Made by a program: the position numbers and the translations under genes
Shown: piece after piece, positions 24,801 through 36,800 of the stretch
How positions within the stretch are numbered: the first letter of the stretch is position 1
Layout: each line of letters opens with the position of its first letter
NCBI GenBank assembly: GCA_021018815.1
Contig: JAITYX010000103.1
Coordinates: 1,364,001-1,428,000, forward strand
Reading direction: 5' to 3'
DNA length: 64,000 nucleotides
Source: Talinum fruticosum
Taxonomy: Eukaryota; Streptophyta; Magnoliopsida; Caryophyllales; Talinaceae
The notes under the pieces: generated by a model
The model's database searches: none
What the model saw: only the letters and a program-made list of their open reading frames with translations
What the model was told of the DNA's origin: nothing

Positions 24801-27800
24801 GGAAGTCAGAACATGAAGACATTTTCCTGTTATAAGCCATTCTGGTCACATTGCTTTTCTTGTCTTCTATGATTGGGCAGGAGACATTTTTTCCATCTGG
24901 TATTCGGAGCTAGTTGATGCTAGGATCTTTTTGTAAGATCTGTGTTGGTGGATCAAGTCTTTTCAAGATAATTTGATGCACGGCCATTTTGTTTTTTGGT
25001 TGAAATGAGAGTATTTGATATGCTTTGTGGGATGAGTAACAGCAGTTTATGTCGCTTTCAGTGTCGAATGTTCTGTGTTTTGTAGTAGAAATTTCATTAT
25101 GGTTAAGTTCACTTTGAAGATTGTCCAATAGCACATAGTTTCGCTTGATCGAATTTTCCACCTTTTTTATTTGATCCTGCATTGAAAAGTGCTTGCTTTA
25201 CTAGTTCTGGCTGCAAAGAGTATCTGGTTTTGGTGTACACTGATCAATTTCCTATAGTGGATTGATTAAGTTTTGTAGTAGAAACTTCATTATGGTTAAG
25301 TTCACTCAGAAAGATTGTCCAAAATCACATTGTTTCGCTTAGTTGAATTTTCCACCTTTTTATTTGATCCTACATTGGAAGGTGCTTGCTTTGCTAGTTG
25401 TGGCTGCAAGGGTATCTAGTTTTGGTGTACGCTAATCACTTTCCTCTAGTGGATTAATTGAGAAACCCCTTTCAAGGGTTCATCAAGTCATCCGTCCTGT
25501 TGGTAACCTCACAGCATTTTCCCTGTTCATCAATTAGGGTAGTATACAAGCCTCTGATACCAAAAATCATATCTAGTTTGAACTTTTTCAGCCAGAGGTG
25601 GATGGTTTTTGTCATTCATTGAAATCTAGTTAGTTGAGATACAATGTTATTAGTTGCCAAAGTTTTGTTTTGTCAAGAAATTTGACCCTTTTCAAGCATA
25701 GGTTAGAAGAGTGTCATTGATAATTCTCTGGACACCTTGATAATAAGATGAATGATTTGGTGGCATATAACTGCAAGCACCAGCAGTTCCTAGAGAATTG
25801 ATCAATTTCATGTTCCTTTTTTCCCCTTTTTTCTTCTGGTTCATATGATGCCACCTACTCTTTTCTTCCTCTACTGCTACTATTTATCTCACTCCTTTTA
25901 GCTTATCTAGTGATATTTCTTTGAGGGTCCATACTCCATCATCACTGACCTCTCTTGTTGTTGGCAATGCTGCGTATATCTTGTGCATGAAAAATCCTGA
26001 CCTTAGATCCTAACTGCCTAACTGGTTTCATATATTGGAGTTATTTGTTATGTCGTAATTCTACATTTTAAAAGAATTGTAAGGGTTTACAATCAGCTTT
26101 GTTTACATGTTTACTAGTACTGTTAAGTAACAGGTGGATCTGTTTGTCCTTCCAGCTTAAGCGTGTTATGCAGTCGGATGCAGCTATGACTGAGGATCTG
26201 GTTGCTTACAACATCATTCCCTTAGATACTACAAGCATAACAAACAGGATTGTTGCTCTACCTGAGGTTGGTTGCTGAAAGGAACATGTTTTATTAGAAA
26301 TGGGAGGAGGTCATGGTAGTTCCTTGTTATTGGTGTTCCTACTAACCATTTGAGTGATGTCAGGTTAAGGCTGCTGTTTCTGCTCTCAAGGATGTCAGAG
26401 GTTTACCAAAGTTGCCAGGGGATTTTGTCCCTCCTGTGAGGAGTCCTGATATGCTTGATTTTCTGCAGTATATTTTTGGATTTCAGGTCTGTATTTGATT
26501 GATGTCATTCTGTCTTAGTTCAACTCCTTGGTAACTGAGCCTTATTTTGGTCGCTTGTTATCTTACTTTCTTATTCTAGGTCCAGTATCTGCTTATATAT
26601 TAAAACTATGCTGCTCATTTCAGTTATATCAGTTTTCTGCTCTGTCTCCCAGTTTGATCAATATCTAAAGTAGTGTTATTTACTTATTTATTTTGAATAA
26701 ATCATGGTCCTGTGCTGGTTTTGTCCAATTAGATTGGTCTACTGTGCATCAGGGTGCTTGACTTCCATGTCTTGTTTGTTTGCGAATTATCCATCAATGG
26801 GGAATGGTTGACTTTGAGGTCATCCTAGTCCTAGCCCATTCCTGATAGGCTTGGACTAAAACTAGTGCTAGAATAGGAGCAAGTAAATACCCCTTACAGG
26901 TAATTTTATTAGCCACCAGTATTTGGACCTTGTTCATGTTGTTAGAAGGCAATGTGGTTCCACAGTAGATAAGGGGCTAGTCTCTACTCTCTTGTATTGG
27001 TAATTTGGCTTCTCATGCTCGCACATCCTCTGTAAAAGAGACACTGTAGTTATATTAAGCTTTTATATGCTGGTCCTTTGTGTGTGTAACTATTTCCCTC
27101 GTTTGCCTCATTCTAATGTTTAGTTGTGACCTCTAATGATCATTGGCAGAAAGACAATGTCTCCAATCAGCGAGAACATATAATTCATCTCCTTGCAAAT
27201 GAGCAATCTCGGCTGAGGATTCCTGAAGAAATTGAGCCGGTTGGTGTATTTGTCTTTATGTTTACAGCTTAAGGTTGAAAATTTTGTGTGTGAACTTTCT
27301 GTAGTGCCTCATTATTTTGTCAGGTGTATTTAATGTGAAACCTAGAATCATTTGAGCAGATATACTATGTGTTCAATTTAAATTATTTTTATTGTGCATT
27401 TTCATCGCACACAATTAAGACATTGCCTATATTATGAAATCGTGCACTATTCATTTCAGCTGACTGTTATGGTAATTTCCATCCTAGTTGAAAGTTTTTA
27501 CTTGAGTTAAAAATGGATCACCTTTTGTATTGTTATGGAGTTCAAGCTTGCTCTCTGCTTGTGTGGATCAGAAATTGGATGAGGCTGCTGTACAGAGGGT
27601 GTTTTTGAAGTCTCTTGATAATTATATCAAATGGTGCAACTACTTGGGCCTTCAGCCAGTATGGAGCAAGTAAGAGTCTGTTATTGCCAAATATTTGATT
27701 TCTATTGGTACTATTTCGATCCATTACAAAGCAAAGGCTTTTTATATCCCAGTGGTACCCAATTTTTTTATCCTTTTTGATGTATTTTATTTTGTATCTT

Positions 27801-30800
27801 TTTGCTTTGTTGGGAGCTGTAGTGCTTACTCTTGGTAATCTCCATTGTGCAGTCTGGAGTCTGTTAACAAGGAAAAGAAGGTGTTGTTTGTATCATTGTA
27901 CTTCCTTATATGGGGTGAAGCTGCTAATATCAGATTCCTTCCAGAGTGCCTATGCTACATATTTCATCATGTGAGAGGACTTTTTAAAAAAAATAAAATA
28001 TATCATTGAATTTTGGAATTGCTTAATTAAATCTGGTGTATCTTGCAATTCTTATTTCAGGTCATATTCCATTTTATCTGGAAGCTAAAATGGATTAACT
28101 ACATGTTTCTTTGATTTATGTCGTTCTACTTTGATTATCCATATGAAAATCACTCTCTTTTGAACAATTGACACTTTAATAACTTGAGTTCTGGCCCTAT
28201 GGCCACTGATTAAAGTGGTCCACAACTTTGTGAAAAAATTAATGTACTACCCTGGATGAATAATTTAGGCCTTTTCTTGGGAAGTTCTCAAAATTATGTC
28301 TTGGCACTCAAAAATTGGATACTTTTTTTACAATTTTACTATTTATTTGTTGTTTTCTTTTTTGAAATTATGCTGGTATTGATGGATTTGACAATCTTTT
28401 AATGACTACAACTGTATAGTCACCATTATTGAAACAAAGTTAACATTGTCATTGGTACTATATAGAGGGTGCAAAACTTAAAAAACAAATAAAAAGCTAA
28501 ATTATAAAAAAAATATTTTGGGGTCAAAAAAGAGGTCTTGGATGTTTTTTCAAGAAAGATGGGACTAAATTACATCTTCATTTAGTCTCAAGGCAGTAAA
28601 TTAGTATTTTCATGAAGTTGTGGACCACTTTATTAGGTAGGACGCCATACCTTAGGTTACCAAAGTGTCAATTGTTCTTCTCCTTTTCCTCTTTGGGTGA
28701 TTTCTACAGTAACTATTTTGCGGGTAAAGCTTGTTATTTTCTAGGTTTGATTAATATTGATAATTTGTCCTTGTGTCTAGCCCTTTTGGATCGTCAATAT
28801 ATGTTAAGGACTTATGTTTTTTTGTGTGGCATTTCCATTTCTTAGATGGCAAGAGAAATGGATGAGATACTGAGAGAGCAAGTTACAAAACAAGCTGAAA
28901 GTTGCAGGACTGAGGATGGTGTCTCGTTCTTGGAAAATGTGATCTCTCCTATATATGACGTTGTTGCAGCGGTATGTGGTGCTTCTCTTTTGTCCTTTTT
29001 GTATTTCTCAAATTTCAATCTTACACATGAATTCCGTCGGATAGACAATGCCCTCGCTTGTGATTAGGGGTGTACGTGAGCTGAGCCGGCTCGCGAGCCC
29101 TCACGAGCCGGCTCGTATAAAGGCTTTCTAAGCCGAGCTTACGACGGACCCGAGACGAGCCGAGCCTGGATAGTTATCCGAGCCGAGCTCGAGCTTGCAA
29201 TTTTGGAGCTCGTAAGTTCATCGAGCCTACACGAGCCAATTACAAATGAGCCGAACGAATAAACGAGCTGACGAGCCGAGCATACGAGTCGAACGAGCTG
29301 AGCAAACGAGTCTAAACGAACCTGGATATTGTTTTCTTAAGTGTGTATATTGCGATTGTTGAGGAAAAATAATAGTCTCAATAAAGTTCAAGTTTGTGTT
29401 TTTATAGTAAGCATATAAAGTGTAACTTTGAATCTAAAAACAAGAGTTTAAAAGAAGCATAGGGAACTAACGAGTCAAGGACGAGCCGAACTCAAACTCG
29501 AGCTTTTGATGAGTCGAGCTTAGGCTTGAGCTTTCGGGAGTCGAGCTCGATCTTGATTTTGCCAAGCTTGGCGAGCCACGAGCCGAGCTCGAGCTACAAA
29601 TGATACTCACGAGCCGAGCTCCGAGCCTGGCAGGTTCGGGCTCGGCTAGGCTCGAATACACCTCTACTTGTGATGGGATGGAAGCTGAATTGATTTCAGT
29701 TTTATTTGAAGTTTCTTTCTCCCTCTAATAATGTAGCTAGATGCCACTGGTTGAGCTTAGAATTAGATAGTGCCTTAAGTGAAATGCTCAAGCTTCAAGT
29801 CTAGTGCTCATCCTTGCTCTAACAAATTTGATCTTATTTATTCACTGGTTTCTTCGCTCTTCATGTACTAATCTAGGGATAGGCAGTGGCTACCCTTTTG
29901 AACGGAAAAATGACCAGAGCTTTCTTCTCCACTTAAATTTTCTTTTGTATTTCCAATAGTTCACCCATTAAATATCCGGGGGATTCGTTTTGTTGGAATC
30001 TTGAGTTGTGAAAGAATTCTCATGAGAGTGAGTTGGAGGAGGATGGCATGGTTGTGTAAGCAATGTGAGTTCCTTATTTTCGTGTCATATGTTGACACTG
30101 TTGTAAAAAAAGGAATTAGTTACTTATAAAAAACATATATATTCAATTTTCCTTATAAAAACTAATATATTGATACTGCCATCTAATCTTTTAGATTGTG
30201 TTTATTTGTTCTATAATTATTTACAAGATACAAAAGCACTCTTGTACTGCTCCTTTCCTTTACTTCTGTTTGAAGCTGCAAACTTCCTTTCTAGTTGAAA
30301 GCCTTAATGTTGATTACCGTGTCTTCCTAGGTCAATATCGATAGTATGCTTACAAAAGAAGTGGGTGGGCACGTGCCAGGTTGACTCACCATGGCTTGAA
30401 ACGAGCCCGGTATCATGGTTGAGTTGCTTAGATTGAAAAAGATTAAGGCAGCTGTTGAATGGATTACTAGGGATTGTGACCGTGCATTGAACTTCCATTT
30501 TAATTTTGTGGTCTAGAATATTTGATGCACCACCACCACTACCCAGAGTGGAACTTTCGTAGAGTTCGGGAGATTGAACTCTAAGCAACCTTGCTTTCTG
30601 CAAGCAGATAGGCTGATTCTGAGAGAACCACAAACAATTTTGCAGAAAACAATTTTTCCCTTCTTTGGGGTCTAGAATAATTGATAGATCTTATTTTTAC
30701 AATTTTATACAAGTTAATTCTTCTACAATTTTTTTCCAAATACGAATGTCTCCTTTGTAAATTTATGCATTACTTGTCATAGTTAAGGTGTCGATTTTGG

Positions 30801-33800
30801 TTAATAATGTTTCCAAGAGATGTAACTAACTTTCTATAGGAGGCACACTTAGAATCCATTTCTTTCAGCCTCTCTAACAGAATTATTTTCCTATCAAAAA
30901 ATTGAGTTATTTGGGTATTATCCTTGAGCATATCATGGGCACAATGGGCTTTCCAAGGAGCCATGTTTATCAATTTTCTTAGGATGACGATGATTGCTGC
31001 TCCTCTGAGCTTATTGTTACTAAATTTTACATCTCGGAGGGAATAAAGAAAACCTCTCGCATGATGAGAAAAGTTGCGTTATTCACTTATTCAAAGTTTG
31101 GTTCTAATGATGGAGAAGTACCTTGACTTCTCTTTACATTTCGGTTATGTCTTGCAGGAAGCTGAAAGCAATGACAATGGCCGGGCACCTCATTCTGCTT
31201 GGAGGAATTATGATGACTTTAACGAATATTTTTGGTAGGCAGACTTACTGCATAGATTTATTCCTCCTATGTACCCCCTCAGTTGTAGTCGTTGTTAGTT
31301 TTTATTATTATTATTGATAATTTGATACTGTAGTTGTTATTACTAATGTTACTATATCCTTCAGGTCACTGCATTGCTTTGAGCTTAGCTGGCCTTGGCG
31401 CAAAACTTCAGCATTCTTTACGAAGCCAAAGCGTGGGTCTAAGGTTAGTCACTTCAATAAATAAAATTTGAGTTGCTGCTCTTTTTGCTTCAGTAATTTA
31501 TGTGATAGCTAATCAAAGTGCCTATCAAGTCACTTCCGGCAGCGTTCTTTTCTTCGCAATGGGGTCTTGGGTTTTGTTTATGTCATTTGGGAGGTGGTTT
31601 ATGACATCTATGCAATTGATAATTGCTGTTGCTAGGGAATAAGCTGAGCCAGCGTGCCAAGACTTGAGACCTAGCACAGAACTTTAAAAAGCATGCTTTG
31701 TGAAAAGATCGACTTAGCTTGCAAGTTGGCTTGTGTAAATATTATAACTGTGTGCTGGGAACTTCTATTTGGTTTTGTGTTCTATAAGGCCAGTACTACT
31801 CTTTTCCTTAGTAAAATTAGTTTTCAAGTATTACTAAGTTCTTAAGTATGTATTTATAATCAAGATAAAAATGCATTAGGATGAATGCAGAAAGTTCAAA
31901 TTTTAGGATTGGTTTCTATGATAAATAAACTTAATTAAGGCTTGAACTCGGTCAAGAGCCCAAGGCTTACAAAGCTGAAGGCCAACCCAAGCCGAGCCAA
32001 ACCCCTAGCTTGTTCAGTGGCTTTGTTGTCTCGGGAAATCTTTTCCATTGTCCACTGCACTTGTTTAATCCTCTCTGTGTTCCTTAATAGACAAACAGAA
32101 GTGAATAGATTTGGTTGGTTGCATGTGAGCTTTGAATGTTTGTCTTTATCATGGCTCTTTGTTTATGGCATTTGACTGCCATAGTTGTTTCGATTAATGT
32201 TACTTGGATTGTTTCCTGAAGATATTATTTAATGTTGTTTTAATCTGACTATCTTCTTTTCTTTTTGTATTCTGTCTTATCTTCGTGTGAAACTTCTTCA
32301 AGTCTGATGGAAGTAAACGCCGGGGAAGACTTCATTTGTCGAGCATCGTACATTCTTTCACCTATACCATAGCTTCCACCGCCTGTGGATATTTCTTTTA
32401 TGATGTTTCAGGTACCCTCTTTGGGTTGTGTTGATGTGAAACTGTTATTTCAATGCTCTGGGTTAATATCTCTTCCCATTCTTTCAGTCCCAGCTTTTTC
32501 TTATGTGTTACTTTCGCTTGCTTTAAGCAGTCTTTGAAACTCAAACACCTGGCAAGAGGAGAAGTAGATCCATAGTTGTGTAATTTATATTCATTAATAG
32601 TTGATAGTGATGTGATTCAGTCAATGTACATGGTATTATTTGTGTGGAAAACATTTGATTCATTCACTTAACTTCATCAGTAATACATTTTTCGATACAT
32701 AAAATGATTGACACTCTTAAAAGGCAATTTGCATTGGGATTGGCTTCGTCTGTGTGCATGTGATGATGTTACATATCTTCCTCTAATTATTATCATCCAT
32801 CACACCTGTAAACGTTTTTCTTGTGATGAGATTGCTTAAAATTTGTCCCTCAATTTTAAACAACCTTGAATCATAGGGTTAAAGTTGCCTACCTTTGGTT
32901 TGGGTCTTCCTTCTCTAGGCCAGATTTGCAGTGGGCGCTTTTGTTGATTTAACTGTCGACTAATAAAATATTCAAGTACACATTAGATAGGCATTATTAT
33001 CAAATAAATAAAAGTGAATGAATAGTTAAATAGATGAACCAACACACAAGACGGGACGGAGGAGGGATTGAAGGATGTAATGGTTGTACACCTAATGGAG
33101 GCAACAAGCTTTATGCATGGTGAATAAACGAGTGAATAAATGAATGAATTAATGAATAGAGGAGTGAATTACTCGTCCAATGTAATGATTGATACCCATA
33201 ATCTTGTACAACCTTTACACATATGAAGTGTAATCCACTTTTATGAAGTTTGGTTTGAAAAAGTTATCAAAGCTGAATGATTAAACCCCTGATATGTGCT
33301 GGGAAATGGTTGTCACATTATTGCTGCAAAGCTTTTAGACGTGTGAATTGTAATTCACTTCCACAAAGCGGGATTTCACGGTTGTAACTTTTATGTTGCA
33401 TGTTGTACTTTGATTTTGTTCAATGCACCAAGGATGTGGTATCTTTTGAGTCTTCAGTTTGTCTATGTTAGATATTACAAATATTCCACGATAACTTGCC
33501 ATTTACTCACTGTATTTTGATGTTTCTGAAGTATTCTTCCTTGTGTTTGCAGGCTCTGACTATTATTGCTTTTCATGATGGCCACTTTGATTCAACTTGT
33601 ATAAAACAACTTCTCAGTCTTGGACCAACGTTTGTCGTAATGAAGCTTATTGAGAGTGAGGGTCTTTCTTATTTCCTGTAATATAATGGAAATTCATTAT
33701 AATGGTTCTTCTGTTTGAATATTTTTCCTTTCCTTTTGTTTAAATTATTTACACATTTTGAACTATTTCTGGAAGGTGTCTTGGACATTCTAATGATGTA

Positions 33801-36800
33801 TGGAGCATATTCTACAAGCCACTCGGCTATTCCTCGCATTTTTCTTCGATGTGTTTGGTTTGCAAGTGCTTCAGCTGTTATAACCTTCCTTTACGTGTAG
33901 GTTTCCTATCTATGATTCTCTTTCTTTCCTCCTTTCTCCTTAACTTGATTTTTAGGCGCCCTCCTTTAATATATGTGGTGCCAGCTTCACATGTATTCAT
34001 ATAGTTTGATGTATGTTATGATGCAGGAAATCTATTCAAGGGAAGCGGCTATTTACAAAATATACGTCATTTTGATTGGCATATATGCTGGTATCCAGTT
34101 TTTCATTAGCTTCCTCATGCGAATACCAGCTTGTCATCGGCTTACCGATCTATGTGATCGGTGGTCAGTAATTCGATTTGCCAAATGGATGCGTCAGGTT
34201 TCCGTTACCTTTCACTGTCTATATAAGTTTATTCTTTTGTTCATTGGCTTTGCTTTTGTTACGCCCTTTTCCCTGCCTGCTTACTAATGTTGCTACTGCC
34301 GTCCCGACCTCTTTGGCATTGCAGGAACGGTATTATGTTGGGCGTGGAATGTATGAGAGAACTTCTGATTTTGCAAAGTAAATCCTTGACCTTCTCTTCT
34401 ACAGCTTCCTCATCGCAACCCCCCTGCGGAAAAAAAAAAAACAAATTACCTGGTTGGGTTTAGAAAAAACAGAGATAGGTCGGACCATCATCATACTATG
34501 TTTTTGTGGTTAACACTTAACAAAAATGTTAGCGACTGGATTTTAATAGTGAAACTGATAGTGATGAAGATAAATATGCTACCACGGCAACTTTAACAAA
34601 GCACAAAGTCATCAGGCAGGTTGGCTACATTGGTACTATGCCTTAAAACCCTGAAAGCAAAGATGATGGGTCTATGCTGGGGATTTCTGCATATGCTTAA
34701 AAATTGGCATTCCAGAGTACATTGCTGCTTTTTGAAGGCTTCCTACCTATTATTTAGAGGCGTTTTTTTAATTTTATATAATACTAAAACCGAACAATTT
34801 TTAATAATTTGTACTAATGCATGTTGGATTTTTGGTGCATCATCTAATCAACTAGAGTTGGTGCAAGGCTTGTTTTTGTGTGCTTATTTCTTTCTAATTG
34901 TTTGTAGGTGTGTTCTATAGCCTGTTTAATAGAAGATAGTTCTATAAGGCTATAACTCAGAAAATACATCAATGAACTACAAAGTTTGTCCTATGAGGCT
35001 ATGAGCTATTTATTTCCAATGTTTGTAGGTGTTTAACGGAAGATCATTGTATAGGGGCGTTCATATGTCCAAATTTGAATCGCACCTTACTGGATTTGGC
35101 TCAAAGACTGAAAAAGCAGTAAACTGTGACCGACGACCAAACTGGACCGGACTGACTAAACTTCAGTCCAGACTAGATAAACTCCGGTCTATACTGAAAC
35201 CAGACCTAGACTGAATTGAACTGATTAATAACTGTTGAGCTGAGTCCCCAAGTCGCCCAATTTGAGGTCAATTATCACTCAACCTCACTTTTACAACAAC
35301 AATTACTCCCATTGTGGGTCCCACTTGTCGGGGTCTGGGGAGATCCATATGTACGCAACCTTATCTCTGCAAGAATATTTGCCCATATATGGACCGATTC
35401 CTTGAGACCCACATTAAAAATTTTGATAAAAACATTTTAAAGTTGAAAAATCTTTTTGGAACACAAACGGTAGCATAATCACTAGTTATCACATTGATAT
35501 GATGGTTGAAACAAAGGGCATGAACCAGAGGGGAAAAAAGGGCATGAATGTGAAATTGGGAATCAAAGTCAAACACAATCTTATTGATTGGCTAACTAGG
35601 AATAGGAAGTAGACAAATTATTGCCAATTGTAAATATTTCCAAACAAAAAATAAGTCAGTTCATCAATCAGACTAACAAAATTAGAGACAAGTAGGAAAT
35701 TTACAGGAAGGGCTATGGTTGGAAACAATGAAGGATGAGAACAATGGGTTAAATGACCTGTCTCAGCAAAGGAAGAAAGCGATGAAGCCATTGTTGAAAA
35801 GTAGAACATACGTGGAGCTAAAAGTAGATCTGGTCCCTTCATTTAGAGGTATTAGTGGTCAAGAAGCAGTTCTAAATCTTTCACCAAAGTATTGCTTGGA
35901 CCCGAAGTTTCTCATCATCTGGTATCTTGCCATTGGATTGGGATCAGGTTGCTTTCCATAAGATCTCCTTGACAGTGGGTTAGTTGAAGCCAGAGAGAGA
36001 GAGAGAGGAGAAGGGTAAGGGTTTTCAGGTTGTGGGTGATTTTGTGGCCACTTGCAGCGGAGTGTCGATTCATCAATTGGAAGTGGAGGAGTGGCAGCAG
36101 CGTCGACACCTGGTGCTGAGCTTTGTCGAAGAGAGAGAGAGGGGATAGGCAAAGGGGGTCTAGGAGTATTGATTAAGTTAGAAACGCAACACACACCCTA
36201 TTTATATATAATTAAAAAGAATTATTTGGTCCTCAGTCCTGACTGCTGGACTGGGCCGAAGACCAAATAAGATGACTGCACCGAGGACCGTTGTGGTCCA
36301 GTCCGGTCTGATGTTGGACTGCATAACGCAGAGCCCGAATGGCATAACCTAGTAAAAGATGTCAATGAAATCTGTCGTATTCAGAGATTGTCCCATGAGC
36401 CATTAGATCTCCCTTTGTAAATCTTTGGATGGCTAGAATGTCAGCCTTGCAGCGCTTTTGGTATTCTTGTGGCCAAAAGATGCCAGTGCTTTTCTTTTGC
36501 TTGCTTTTGTGCTTTTCCTATCCATTAACGGCTAGGTGATGTTTAATTTGTGTCTATTTTGGCAACTTATCTCGTACAGTGCACTCTGTTCTTGTTTGCT
36601 GATCTTCTGAATGCAGGTATACATTTTTCTGGCTGATTATCTTGGCTGGAAAGTTTGCATTTGCATATTTTCTCCAGGCAAGCAAATACTCAAATTTAAA
36701 ATTCAATATGTTCTCAGTAATTATATGCGATCTTAGTTTTACCTTTTTTTTTTAAAAGAATATATCTGATTCAAAGATTTGTTGACTTGTAACAGATACA

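Larger units (their letters stand above)
21870..31443 (+). other. CALS9: CALS9-like: N-terminal cytosolic block (coding exons 1-12)
   Basis: Exons: 21870-22071, 22172-22269, 22922-23085, 23836-23959, 26156-26266, 26364-26486, 27150-27239, 27572-27669, 27853-27970, 28846-28971, 31158-31234, 31365-31443, about 470 residues. Landmarks are NLDPNSEGRGVLQFKTGLM, KDNVSNQREHIIHLLANEQ, NIRFLPECLCYIFHH and AWRNYDDFNEYFW. No frame error was found in this block. It contains the Vta1-like region and the start of the FKS1-type domain. Confidence 0.93.

Noticed and set aside
25551..25562. Primer-binding-site-like motif on the minus strand
   Set aside because: There is no LTR ending in CA next to it and no second LTR, so it is not enough for a retrotransposon call.
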